The notes below the pieces were generated by a model. The model had not been told where the DNA came from and made no database searches. It worked only from the letters and a program-made list of their open reading frames with translations. Positions 44,263 to 55,620 of a stretch of DNA of 64,000 nt are shown here, one piece after another. Each line of letters begins with the position of its first letter. Positions within the stretch are counted from its first letter, which is position 1. The DNA is taken from NCBI GenBank assembly GCA_012976225.1, contig JAAVVG010000015.1:658738-722737 (forward strand). Direction: 5' to 3'. Origin of the DNA: Golubevia sp. BC0850 (lineage: Eukaryota > Basidiomycota > Exobasidiomycetes > Golubeviales > Golubeviaceae). The translations under genes were made by a program, and so were the position numbers.

Positions 44263-44639
44263 TTCTAGATTCTACTACCACTTCATTGCTGTGGCACCGA
44301 TCAGCGAAGGATGATTTGTTGAGGAGAGAAAGAAGATGATTTCTTCGCTAACTTCTATGTATTGCAGTTTTTTTAGATATGGAGCAGATATCGCTCGACC
44401 TATTCTCTCGGAAGGAAGACAAAAGAAAATCTGGATACTGCTCGAAGGATGAAAGTGGTAAACTCTAAGTCGATCTTGCGATGTGCTTTCTTAAAGGGGA
44501 AGAATTGATCAAAACTTCTTCTCTCCCGAACCACACCATCTTCTGTCACCTTCATTTCTTCTCTCCTTCTCTGCCATCGAAATAGGATCAAACTAGCTTC
44601 CATAAGGAACTGATCGATTTATCAAGGCAAACAAAAGAG
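44263..44639. other. Intergenic, no gene seen
   Basis: About 380 bp upstream of the phosphopantetheinyl transferase ATG and before the F-box pseudogene. No RNA gene or conserved frame was recognised. Confidence 0.4.
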
Positions 44640-46676
44640 CCAACGAAGATTCTCAAGCAGAACAAGAACCTGCTGCCAAGCGCAGCATCACACCTGAGCA
44701 GCAACAGGCTCTCAAACCTCAAGCTGCTCAAGATGCTTTCGATAGACTAGATCCAAAGACTGCAAACGAGATATGTACAGAAGTCATTATGGTGAGTGGA
44801 AACTTGAGTCTCTCATTGTCTTTTCAGACCCTTCGTTCTCACTTTCTCCGCTTCGCTCTTCTCTCGACTCCAGATGATCGATTCTAGATCTGAATGAGTT
44901 AGTACTGTTCTTGTTGTTAAGGAGTCTCAATTAGGAGAAGAGCGGGCAAGTCTTCAAGGCGGTCCGAGACGTGGAGAGAGCTTTGGGAGAAGAGGACAGC
45001 CTTCAGGTGAGTTAGATCTTCATCATGAGATATAGTGCACATCACTTGTTGATCCTGATTTAGATTTTATCCGTTCAATCTCTTCTCTAAAGACTCACTC
45101 AAGAGCCGGCTTCGCCTATCTGAGAAAAGCCATGCACCACTTCAATCTGGCCAAGGAAAAGCAGGATCAGATCGTAGCTTTGACCTCTCCTCAACCAATC
45201 AATCACCAAGAGATCGTCAATGATCTCAAATCTCGAAACCCCAAAGAGTTCAAGAGCTTCTTTTGCAGAGTTTCTCCAGACCTCTTCCTCAAGCTCTTCT
45301 CTCTCTGCGATGCTCCTTCACTTCTCAGGTCGACGAGTGTATGTCAAGGTTGGAACGTCCCGATTCTAGGATCTTCGGAACTCTTTCGCAGCTTCGAGAT
45401 GGAAGGGACCGGAGAGCAGGCTGCGAAGGCCTGGAGCTCTTCAGTCGTAGGAACAAGGATTCGACGAAGCATGTCATTCTCAGAGTCAAAGATGAGCTGC
45501 ATCTAGCTCTTCAAGAGAAGTTCGGAAACGCAATCCAAGATCTTCTAAGAGTCTCAAGACGATCTCAGTGACTCATCAAGGCGACCTAGACAAATCTCTG
45601 GCAAAGGTAGCAGGTCAATGTCACTCGTTATCTGTTTTGAGGTCTACCAGATGGGGCTATGAGGAACAAGTTTTCGTTCCTGATGCATCTGCAGAAGCTG
45701 CAGAGTTCTCGGATTCCTGGAGATCCTCTCTCATCTCTCTAGCTTAGACATCAGGAGGAACGGATCTCGTCTGCAACGATCACTCGATGGAACGTCTTCG
45801 AGATGCCAAAGAAGTCAGGATCGGCAGCAACAAGATCAATCCCGGTTGGGTATTCAAGCTTCTATCTTCAAGCCCAAGTCTCAGGAAGGCATGGCTACTT
45901 TGGTCGCTGGATGGCGACAAAGAGATGATGGACGACATCCCAGAGATGAACCTGCCAAACCTAGATACTCTCTGCCTCACAGCCCCTCCAAAATCGAAAA
46001 TTACCGGTGGTATATATCTCTTCTTCAAGAATCTCAAAGCGCCAGTGTTGGATTCACTTCAGTTGAGGTCGATCAGTCCTAAGGATCTCTCTTCGATGAA
46101 AGTCGATTCCACTCTCAAACAGCTGGGACTCCTCGATCTCCAGATCACAGATCCAGCCAGAGCGAAAGCAGCGGCCTCAACTCTCATCCACTCGATCCAG
46201 GATTGGGAGGAGCTCTGGAACATTACTTTTATTCTTCCAAAGACGACTCGACTCCATCGATCTTTTACGAACACCTCTTCCAGCTTCTAACTCCACTCTC
46301 GAGTCCCAACGTTCAAGCAGGATTTAGAAGTACGATGCTGCTTCCGAACCTGGAATCACTTTACCTGTTGGCTACTGGATCTGAAGAGGAGCTGTCTCTT
46401 TCAGTTGATGGGTGAGTCGTTGCTTCTATGGTCGCTTCCAGGAAGGCAGGCTCCAAGGGCCTCTCACTTATGGAAGTGGTCTCCGCTGCCTCAGGACTTT
46501 TCGATTGTTCAGATGCGGCCACACCAGGTCAGCCAGCTTTTAAACCTCATCAACGCTGCATTCCAGTCCAACGTCTGGCATCAGACCTGCCAGTCAAGGC
46601 GACCGGTGCCATCGCTTCTTGGCTCGAGAAGAACCTGCAAGTCCTTGAAGTCAAGGAATGGGTCTTGTCCGATTAA
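44640..46676 (+). pseudogene. F-box/LRR pseudogene with multiple frame breaks
   Basis: Exon-like pieces at about 44640-44790 (TPEQQQALKPQAAQDAFDRL) and 44923-45007 are bounded by GTGAGT donors. The main part begins at 45075 and contains an F-box-like stretch (SPDLFLKLFSLCDAPSLLRS). The frame changes near 45430 (to DSTKHVILRVKDELHLALQ), again near 45545 (to GDLDKSLAKVAGQCHSLSV), stops near 45747, then resumes with LRRs at 45787 (FKLLSSSPSLRKAWLLWSLD, MNLPNLDTLCLTAPP, KAPVLDSLQLRSISPKDL). It shifts again near 46210 (MLLPNLESLYLLATG) and near 46420 (MVASRKAGSKGLSLMEVVSA), ending at 46676. At least four frame changes argue for a true pseudogene. No ATG for the first piece was found. Confidence 0.7.
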
Positions 46677-47307
46677 GGCGAGTCCAAACACGCCTTTCAA
46701 AATAGGTTCAAGAACAAGGTCCTTCGATTCCCTCAACCAGGCTCATCTTTCAACTTTCTCCCCCTTCTCCCTCCGTCCTTCAGCCTTCAGCCGCTTTGCC
46801 TCAAGTGTCAAACCGTCAACCCCTCTCAAGAACAATCTTTTCCTCTAGGACTGCTTCTCTTTCTACAAAGATTCAGGCTGAATTCCTCTGATTTTTGGCG
46901 TCGATCTTAAGTCCCCTTCTGATTCGGAGAAAGAACAACACAACAACACTTTTCCTCTCTCCATGCATTCTCCTTTTCTCTTTTATAACCTTGTAAATTG
47001 CAATCTCGTTGTTTCTCTGATCCATTCGTTCGTATCAGCAAGCCAACGTTCCGGTCCTGGGTCTCTCCAGCTCATCACGCTATCACGCAAGGACCTTGAC
47101 TTCTTCCATCACCTCATTTCTGCTCTTTCTCGGACCCTCGCTCCCTTTCTCTCGAAGCAATGGCGAAAGATGTGACTCAACATGCTGGCCACAACTATCG
47201 CTAGACTCGATCTCCCCGTTTCGCTCCATCCATTTCTTCCTTTCCTTCCACTCCACCTTCTACATACCTTCCTTTCCACCTTCTAAACCTCCACTCTCAT
47301 CGCAAAG
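46677..47307. other. Intergenic / promoter of the flavin monooxygenase gene
   Basis: About 630 bp. The last ~150 bp before the ATG at 47308 are rich in CT/TTCC, as in other promoters here. No RNA gene was seen. Confidence 0.45.
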
Positions 47308-49874
47308 ATGTCATTAACAACTCCAGAGAACAAGAGATGGTTAATGTTTTGGTTCGACATGGCCACTTCGGGTCATATGGCTCCAGGTCTATGGACTCAT
47401 CCAAAAGATAAGAGTGCTCAATACAACTCGGTTCAATATTGGGTAGATTTGGCTAAGCTGTTGGAGAAAGGTGAGTTCATTATACAGACGGGATTCTGAA
47501 GAGACAGGGTTTTGCTTCTCTGCATAGGGATATCGTGGCAAATGAAGGATAGTCGAGAGAAGCTTCCGGAGGTTGGGAAGGTTCAAGAGACTTCTATCTC
47601 TTGTGACTCCTCAACAAGACTCTCTGATGAGACAGACGCATGAATTTCATGGGCTCTTTGTCTATCCATTTTCTCTATGAGAGAGAGTTGAAATATGGAG
47701 GGAAGACAATTCGAACTGATGCGGTTCCTTCTTTCCCCGCAATACCTCTTGATACTAATGCTCATGCTTCTCTCCTTGTTCTCCCTCCTTTGTGATTTGT
47801 CACCCCAAATTTTACAGGTAAATTCGATGGTCTTTTCCAAGCCGACGTTCTAGCTGGATATGATGTCTATGGGGGAAACTTGGATGCTGCTCTGGGTGCT
47901 GGGGCTCAGGTTCCGTGAGTACGACCTCTTCTACGCTCTAGTTCTAGTTAGGAATCCTGCGAAACTTTGAAGATCTCTCCTGGGAGGAGAAAGGTGGGAA
48001 AGAAGATGGACGAGAAGAGAGCTTCTAGAACGTGGAAGAACTGGAACTTGAAAGCGTGAAAGAGACCTCTTGTCTTTACCTCTCTGTTTCTTTCCCTCCG
48101 CTAATCGAGTTATCTTCTTTTACCCTTCTTTATTACAGTCTAATTGACCCAACTCTCACAGTTTCAGCAATGGCTGCAGCTACTAAGAATCTTTCTTTGT
48201 AAGTACCCTCCCCTCCCTCCTTCGCATCTCGTCCAAATTCTCGCGAACAAGGATTTTCTCATCTCTTATGTTCTCTTCCCATTTCACTCTTGCTTATTTC
48301 TTAACTCCTCTCAGTGGAGTAACAGCCACCACTTCCTACGAACACCCTTACCTTCTAGCCCGTAAATTCTCTTCTCTAGATCACCTAACAAAGGGAAGGG
48401 TGGGTTGGAACGTAGTCACTGGTTATTTAGATAGTGCTGCTAGACAGTTCGGAAGTAAGAATCAGGAATTACATGCTAAGAGATAGTGAGTAACCACATC
48501 TTCTTTCCCTCTCTGCTCCCGTCTTCCTCCCCACATTTGATCTTTCCTGACCTACTTACCTTTCTACGTAAACAGCGAAGTAGCTCACGAATACATGGAA
48601 GTCGTTTATAAACTATGGGAATCTTCTTGGGCAGATGATGCTGTCAAATTGGATATCGAGAACAGAGTTTTCTCTGATCCAAAGAGAGTAAGAACTATTG
48701 ATCATAAAGGAGAATATTATCCTTCAGTTCCTGGTCCTCACATCTGTGAACCTAGTTTGCAGCGATCTCCGGTTATTTTCCAGGCTGTGAGTAATTGATG
48801 TTAAAGTCGCGCTCCTATCTACTGCGATCTCTTTCTGTTGGATTCTGTTCAGCTTTGAGGGAAAGGTGGCTGCTGACTCTTCTTTTCATTACCCCTCACC
48901 TTTCTCGAATTTCGCTTGCTTTCTCTCTTTCTCTCGAGTAGGGATCTTCAGGTCCAGGAATGGCTTTTGCAGCTAAGCATGCTGAAGTCATCTTCATCGC
49001 TTCTCACAAAGCTGCTGATGCCAAGAAGAAAGTCGACCAAGCTAGGGAATCTGCTAAGGATGCTGGAAGAGATCCTGCTTCTCTCAAGGTTTTGGCTTTG
49101 TTGTTACCTGTCGTGAGTATCCAAAAGGAGAGATTCAGAAGAGGCCCTAATCAGCAAATGGATCTTTTCAGATTGGTTTCGAGTTCTGACAACTCTCCCA
49201 TCTTTCTCTATCCTCTCCTCTCTAATTTTTTCCCTCACTACCAACAGATCGGAAAGACTGACGAAGATGCTCAAGCCAAGTACAAAGATTACGTCGAGCG
49301 TGGATCTGAAGAAGGAGCTCTAGCTCTATTCGGAGGGTGGACTGGAATGGATCTTTCTCCTTACGGACCAGACGAAGAACTTCGTGCAGTTGAAGGTGGA
49401 AACGCTATGAAGTCAGCTGTTGAGAACTTCGCCAAGCAAGCTCCAGATGTCAAGTTATGGAACAAGTCAGCAGTAGCAAATCTAGTCAAACTAGGAGGTT
49501 TGGGACCAGTTCTGGTCGGTTCTCCAACTTCAGTCGCCGATCAATTGAAGGAATGGGTTGAAGTTGCTGGTGTCGATGGTTTCAACTTCGCTTATGCTTT
49601 AACGCCAAGTTCAGCTGAAGATATCGTTGGACTTCTCGTTCCGGAATTACAGAAGAGAGGGAACGTTTGGAGTGATTATGAACAGGCTGACAATCAGAAC
49701 TTGAAGGCTAGAACCCATACTGGGGAAAGTGGTTTCGGTGAAGGTGAAGAACAAAACCTTGGTTTAACTACTAGAGAGAAGCTTTATGGTATCGGTCAAA
49801 GAAGGTTCAGAGATGATCATTATGCTTCTAAGTTCAGATGGGCCGAGGGAAAGGAAGCTCCAAAGCTTGATTAA
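47308..49874 (+). CDS. Luciferase-like FMN monooxygenase (NtaA/SnaA/DszA family)
   Basis: FMNH2-dependent monooxygenase of the family containing nitrilotriacetate, dimethyl-sulfide and dibenzothiophene-sulfone monooxygenases. Seven exons: 47308-47470, 47818-47914, 48139-48198, 48315-48485, 48576-48786, 48942-49112 and 49248-49874; 499 residues, normal for the family. Characteristic blocks: AQYNSVQYWVDLAKLLEKGK, FDGLFQADVLAGYDVY, DPTLTVSAMAAATKNLSFGV, TSYEHPYLLARKFSSLDHLT, GRVGWNVVTGYLDSAA, HICEPSLQRSPVIFQAGSSG, VGSPTSVADQLKEWVEVAGV, and DGFNFAYALTP. A flavin reductase partner is expected elsewhere. The substrate cannot be deduced. Such enzymes are mainly bacterial, but this copy is intron-rich with host-like donors, so any transfer would be old. 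Confidence 0.92.
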
Positions 49875-50554
49875 TGTGGGCGGGAAATTTAGAGAGCTCT
49901 CTCGTTTTATAGGATGGACAAGGAGACCTCTTTCAATCTCTCTTCATCTCATAGATGATCCACTTGTATTTTTTGTCTCTTTATCTGGAATTCTGAAATC
50001 AAAACCTTGCTTTAGTGCTCAAATCGGAGGGAACGCAACTCTTGGAAGTTTCAAATAGAGCAGAGCTCTGACGAACAATGAGAGCAAGGTCCATCGACAA
50101 CAGAGAAATAGATGACGACAGAAAGCCTGGAAGGAGACCAAAAACGAATAGAATTCGACTAAAGTCTAATGATAGAAAGGAAAGAGGGGTTGATTGGGAG
50201 AGATGCTGTTCACTTCTAACTCTCCCGCTCCTAATTTTCTATCACCAGAAATTGGATCTTGACTGTCTTTTTAGCAGTTTGGAGTTCGAGACATTCAAAT
50301 CTTCCCACCTTTCCCTTAATGCTGCTAAACAGTCTTCTATCCTGATCTACAAAGAAGTAAGGTTTTTCGTTACCGTGAGAAAATTAAAGATAACGTCCGA
50401 CTTTCTATTCCCAGACTTCGAATTCCTTCTACTCTCCCAACGTCGCCCCCACCAAGTACCTTTGTCTAGCGGATCATCAACAAAAATCAACTCTATAGCA
50501 ATGTCCACAACCTCCGATAATCCTGTAAATCTCTGGTAATTACCTTCTAGGAAT
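49875..50554. other. Intergenic, no gene recognised
   Basis: About 680 bp between the monooxygenase stop and the F-box pseudogene. A 153-codon frame at 50078-50539 has no recognisable domain. Confidence 0.4.
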
Positions 50555-51412
50555 TCAGCTCACAAACAGTGAGGATAGCTTGACGAAGAAGAGGGCAGGA
50601 GGCAAGTAGCCAGATTGCTCGACTTGCAGAAAAGTGGATCTCTGAATCTCTTCTTGATTCTCCCGATGTGAAGGTGCTTGAGGGAATTGATAAGGAAGGA
50701 TAGAGGGATCTCTGTTCTTTTTAATGACTCTTCCATCCGAGACGACTCCACCAACGACGCCTTCACTGGGGGAAAGCTCCATCGATTCCACTAAATGGAG
50801 CACCACCTTTCCTGGAACTAGAATGACCAGTGGTTGGAGTCTTCTAAACTTGCCTAAAAGGCTAAACAATGTGTTTCTGATGGCTCTCTTTCGATATTGG
50901 GACCGTTGAGAGACGGGAACAGCTTCGTAAGAGCCATATTCTTGTGAAGTTGAAGAGACTAGTGAGTCTAGTTGAGATGGAGGAATTGCCACTTTATTCT
51001 CCAAGTCATCTGATGATTCTAGTAAAGCAAAAGAGTTAGTCAAAACTCCAGCTTCGGTCTCTCTTTTTAATAGTAGAGAGAGAACAGATAATTGAGATGG
51101 ATAGAGGCTGACGTTGGTCAGAAGCAAAGGATAGAAACTCTGGTACATTGATCTTGATGTAAGACATAAGCCTCTGAGGGCCTAGTTTCTCAATCTAATA
51201 TCAGGGAGATGATAAAACAGAGAAGTTCGTTCATAATCAGTGGCAGCTGGTGGAGAAAGAAAGAAGAAAGAGTTGCAGCTGAATGTAGCATCCAGCACTC
51301 ACTTTCTAGCTCTCTCTTTCTCTTCATCTTCCTCTTCGTTTGTCCAACATCTGACTTGCTTGGCTCAATGCAATTCGATCTCCTCTGGTAGAGTATCCAG
51401 AGTTGGATCCAT
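50555..51412 (-). pseudogene. F-box gene relic with two in-frame stops
   Basis: Minus-strand ATG at 51412 opens MDPTLDTLPEEIELH, a typical F-box beginning, and meets TGA at 51365-51367. A GTGAGT donor (about 51304) and CACCAG acceptor (about 51244) lead to a segment reading YERTSLFYHLPDIRLRN, then TAG at 51182-51184, then ALRGLCLTSRSMYQSFYPLL in the same frame. The frame stays open to 50555 (LYPSQLSVLSLLLKRETE). The TAG sits where a Leu (TTG) would fit. It looks like a single-F-box protein gene inactivated by point mutations. Confidence 0.6.
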
Positions 51413-52277
51413 GGGGGCACCATCTTGATTCTGATTCATGTTGAAATAAATGTTGTGATGTTACAGAAGAAGCGTTTTCAAGTTCTGGAACTGAGGTCTC
51501 CAAGCTTTTTCACACTCCCCTTTCGGAATTTGAGGACGATTGAGAACTTCAGTCACCAAACAGTAACCAGGTCAGACAACAGTGAGGTAAGCGTCGAGAG
51601 AGAAAAAATGATATTTTGGAAGGAGGTGGGTCGCTCGCATTCAGAGCGAGGTGGTGGAGAGACCGAAGGTCGCAACAAAGCAGTAGAGAATGAAGCCTAT
51701 AGAAACGACCGATAAAGTACCAGCAAATCAAAGTAAAAGGAAGACAGCAGGCTGAAGCTGAAACGGCATTTACACAAGTTTCAATCGGTTCTACTTCAAT
51801 TTGTACTCTCAGTGACCTTTTCTAGATGCCCCTCTTTCGAAATCTCATAAACGAGAAACTGAAAGTTTCGAACTGTCAAACCTTCTATAAGCCTTACGGC
51901 TTTCCTCAGTAGCGGGGAAAGGAGAGAGATGAAGGCGAGATCTTTCATCTACTCATCAAAGCTTCCTTCCCAAACGATCATTTCATTCACAGGCAAAAGT
52001 CTCTTCCCCTCCTGCCTAAGAGGGTGCAAATTTTCAAGCTTCTCTGCTAGAACACAAGTAAGTCATGAAACCAGGTTTCTTTCCAATTGCAGATCTCACT
52101 CCCGAACTCCTTCTAGCAAGATATGTATAGTTTCATTTTCATTTCTTAGATATTTATCTCTTGATTTCCTCCCGAACCCGCTTGATACTTCAAAACCTAA
52201 GAATGAGCCAACCTCAATGTCTCTAGAATAAATACATTTATCAAAAGAGAGATAAGGAGGCAGTCGGCCTGTTTAGC
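51413..52277. other. Intergenic, nothing supported
   Basis: About 865 bp between the F-box relic and the FKBP gene stop. A 100-codon plus frame (51929-52231) shows no domain. No RNA gene was seen. Confidence 0.4.
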
Positions 52278-53081
52278 TTAACGGATAGCAAGCAACTCAA
52301 CCTCGAAGATCAAAGTAGAGTTAGCTGGGATGACTGGAGGGTATCCTCTTTCACCATAGGCGTAATCTGGAGTACAGCTGATGAGAGGAGATGGAAGGTG
52401 AGAGGGAATGGTCAGAGGAGGGGAGGGAGTGGTAGCTCGCTTTGACATCTTCTCCCTGAGGAGACCTTGCATGTTTTCTTCCTGGAGGTTCTTCTGATCT
52501 CTTCATATTGTATTTCCCATCTGTTTCCTTTGATTCTTTGATTGAGTGGCTAATGATACTCACGTTAGCTTGGCCTTTTCTCCTAGAGACAATTGTGGAA
52601 CTCCCTCATCCCAACCTTTGATAACGGCACCGACTCCGATCTTGGTCTGTTTGAAAGGAATGATTCGGACAGATTAAAAGAGGAAAGATTAGTTGAGTGA
52701 GTCGTATGACTAGCTGATGACTTGGTGGTCTTCCATCCTTGCCTTGCCAGCTCAACCGGACGACCTCTTTGCAGCTGCTGCAAGTAAAGAAAGAGAGATG
52801 CTGGAATAGAATGAGAAGCTATGTACTTGTATACTCACGGAGAAAGCTTTTCCACGATCTCTTGAAGAGTCAAACTTGCTACCATCAAGTAGAGTACCAA
52901 CGTAGTGCATGTCGACGGTTTGACCTTTTTGAGGGAAAGTCTTTCCATCACCTGGAGAAAGAGAATCGACTTTGACACCCATGTTGATTAAAGAAGTTGA
53001 AAAGTAGTTGAGTTGAGTTTTGTTAGTTGAAAGAATTGAAGAACGAAGTAAACTTGAAGTTCGAAGACAGGAAGCAATCAT
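52278..53081 (-). CDS. FPR1: FKBP12-type peptidyl-prolyl isomerase with N-terminal extension
   Basis: Rapamycin/FK506-binding cis-trans prolyl isomerase. Three exons: 52839-53081, 52564-52646 and 52278-52377; 141 residues. The conserved FKBP core starts at the internal Met ([23 protein letters not shown] at 52982). It contains [60 protein letters not shown] and TLIFEVELL. The pocket residues Y, D, F, V-I, W and Y are in the usual places. Ahead of it are 33 residues ([20 protein letters not shown]...) with Arg, Ser and no acidic residue, like a mitochondrial presequence. Both cytosolic and mitochondrial forms could come from the two ATGs. Divergent neighbour 115 bp away. Confidence 0.92.
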
Positions 53082-53196
53082 CGACTGATTGGGAGTGGAG
53101 CAGCAGCAAGAGCACGAGCGAGCAAGCGAAGCTTGAAGAAGGATTTCTCATCTAGAATAGAACTTCTTCCCAAACTATATATTTACATCGAATTTG
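53082..53196. promoter_or_regulatory. Divergent promoter with TATATAT, FKBP / methyltransferase
   Basis: 115 bp between ATGs. TATATAT lies at 53176-53182, only 15 bp upstream of the methyltransferase's first ATG. If it serves as a TATA box, most transcripts would start inside that gene's N-terminal extension and use the second ATG at 53305. Confidence 0.4.
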
Positions 53197-54768
53197 ATGG
53201 CTTTGAATTCAGTGTTCAAGTCAACTTCAAGATCAGTCATCGATAGAAGTGCAAGTAGCTCTGTCTTGTTACCTTCTTTGAGTCTCTCCAGAAACACCTC
53301 CAACATGATTCACAATTACGATCACAAGAGTGGTTTCGATGGGAGTGGTAGCTCAGGTCTTTATAACAAATCTAGACCGGACTGTGAGTATCCAAGAAAT
53401 GAGAAACGAGCGAGACAGTAAGAATCTGATATTCGATCCTTCGTTCGTTCTTCTCTCTTCCCTTTCTCAGACCCTTCAGAGGCCATTTGCACAATCTTGA
53501 CCTCTCCAACTTCTACCTCATCTAATGGTTTAAATATCATAGAGTTAGGTTCCGGTACTGGAATCTGCTCCAGGCTACTTCTTAATCCTCCATCTTCTGG
53601 TCCTAAAGTGAACCGACTTTTAGCTTTCGAACCTTCAACAGGGATGAGAACAGGTTTCGAGAACAACGTGATAAAAGATGAAACAATTTCAAAGATTATC
53701 AAAGAGAAAGGAATAGAGATTAAATGTCAAGACGGGACTTTTGAGAGTTTCAAAGGAGGTGAAGGAGAGAACGATCTGGTTGTCATTGCTCAGGTGAGTG
53801 GATCTTTCTTTTCTTTTTTGACAAATCAGTTCCATCAACTCATTTCAAGTAGACTTCTAAAGGTCGCAAAACCCAGAAGGCTGGCTTTCCCTGCTTGGCC
53901 ATCTCTGTTCCCCTTCTCTGAATCTCAACCAGATGTTGTTGATTCTTTTCGACCCTTCTCCCTTTGTCTTCTCTTCTGATCTTTCTCGAAATGTCTTGTT
54001 ATCATTTCCTTATCTTTTCAGGCCTGGCACTGGTGTCCTAACTTCAACCTCGCTCTCTCATCAATCTCCAAATCTCTGAAACCAGGAGGTATCTTAGCTC
54101 TAATCTGGAATCTAGAAGACAGAGAAACCGCTCCATGGGTTGGGAAACTTCGAGATTTCTATGAAGTCCATGAGGATAACACTCCACAATGTGAGCTTTG
54201 CTCCCAACTCCCTCTTCCTTCTGACCCAACTCCTCTCTTTTTCTGACCACTTCTTCTTGTCCCTTCTCAGATCGTCACAACTACTGGCATTCAATGTACT
54301 CAACTCACTCAATGTCCAACTTTACTCCTCTAGAGGCCTTACATTTCAATAGGAACTTGACTACTGACTTGAAAAGTGTCGTGGAAAGGGTTTTGAGTAA
54401 ATCTTATATTTCGATCTTGGACGAGGAGAAGAAAGCGGAGATTGAAAGCGATATTAAGAATCTATTGGGAGGAGGAGATGATCAGAATTTGGGCAGAGTT
54501 TGGATTGATAAGGAGAAGGGGACTTGGGAATATGTGAGTCACGTCAAGAGAAGAAAGGGAAGGAAAGGGGGGGGGAGAAGATGACCACAAGCTCAGCTGA
54601 TACTTTAACTTTTTCTTTTTTACTTTTCTTTTTCTGGACTGCTTCAGCCATATCGTACTGGTACGTCGTGAAGGTACTTGGTTAACTGGCTTTGAACATT
54701 GTTCTTTTACTGACCTTCTCTCTCCTTCCCTTGCCTTTCAAGATCTATTCATGTTTCAAAAGAAGTGA
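53197..54768 (+). CDS. Class I SAM-dependent methyltransferase, possibly mitochondrial
   Basis: Small-molecule-type methyltransferase (methyltransferase_11/25 family). Six exons: 53197-53383, 53471-53793, 54022-54190, 54271-54533, 54648-54660 and 54743-54768; 326 residues. The SAM-binding motif I is IIELGSGTGICSRLL; later motifs are LLAFEPSTGMRTGF, VVIAQAWHWC and SLKPGGILALIWNLEDRETA. The core probably begins MIHNYDHKSGFDGSGSSGLY (ATG at 53305), preceded by 36 Ser/Arg-rich residues that look like a mitochondrial presequence. Exon 5 is only 13 nt; it is needed to keep phase and to give the family-like ending PYRTDLFMFQKK. Fungal relatives include yeast Tmt1-like and uncharacterised enzymes; the substrate is unknown. 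Confidence 0.87.
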
Positions 54769-55402
54769 GAGTCCTTTGGACTTTGATTCTTCGGGCTCTG
54801 TTTTCTGGGCTTCCAAATCTAGAAGGTTTCATCTCGAAGAAAAACATTCCACCTCTGATTTCTTTATTTAGAAGACTGAATTCTGTCAACTTTTCGAAAT
54901 CAAACTGTCCACTGATATACGGCTGCTTCTTCCTTTTTTGTTTAAATTATTTCAAGTGAACCCGAACCAAGTGAAAAGGATTGAAACTGAAGGGTGCTTA
55001 GTCTGTTTGAAATGTAGCAATTGACAGACAGCGACTCAGGGGTGTGATTAGAGCGTGTTCGAAATTTAATTAGCGAGATGTCTTACGAATGGAGGATAAA
55101 TCTCGACAAGAGCAAGTCACATCAACGAGAGAGAGACAATCAGATTAGAAGAGAGACAATCCGATTGTCTAATCTGATTGTCTGGACTCTAAAGAGCCAC
55201 CTTGTCAACACATTTCCACTCACGTTTCCACTCGTGCGTCTATCTCCGCCAATGCTCAACCTCAACATCTTCTGGAAGCTACTCAAACCAACGTTCTGAA
55301 CTTCTCAAGATTCATTCTTTCTGACGAGGCCAAAATTGGCTGAGGGCTGGTCAAGACTTCAGTCATCAGATGCTTTTCTTGTCAGCATCTGAATCTGACT
55401 TA
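54769..55402. other. Intergenic with palindrome cluster
   Basis: No gene was seen. A compound palindrome occupies 55134-55183. Confidence 0.4.
55134..55183. repeat. Nested palindrome
   Basis: AGACAATCAGATTAG (55134-55148) is the exact reverse complement of CTAATCTGATTGTCT (55169-55183). Between them AGACAATC (55154-55161) pairs with GATTGTCT (55163-55170) around a single base. The same AGACAATC word therefore occurs twice forward and twice inverted. Confidence 0.85.
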
Positions 55403-55620
55403 GCACGCTCAGCCAACTGAGATAAGGCTTCGATTTGATTCGATGTATGGACTTCAGAGTTCTGCAGCCAACACTGCTGAAGAAAAAGATCAAATCTTTT
55501 TTTCGGCCGAAGGAAAAGGGACAGAAGACGGGACCCGTACTCCTTTTTTTCTTCTCCTTTAGTTCGCCTTGAAACCAATCACTTCAAACCTCAACTGAGG
55601 TTTGGCTTGATGGAAAAACC
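55403..55620 (-). repeat. Inverted partial copy of the tRNA-Trp locus
   Basis: Read on the minus strand, about 55500-55620 matches 58840-58945 (blocks ACCTCA-TTGAGGTTTGAAGTG, GGAGAAGAAAAAAA, GTCTTCTGTCCC). Downstream on the same strand, 55431 to 55403 reads GAAGCCTTATCTCAGTTGGC followed by TGAGCGTGC, which is the 5' acceptor and D-arm of the tRNA-Trp at 59155 with three differences. The anticodon and 3' half are missing. This is a truncated tRNA pseudogene inside a duplicated, inverted segment. Confidence 0.65.
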
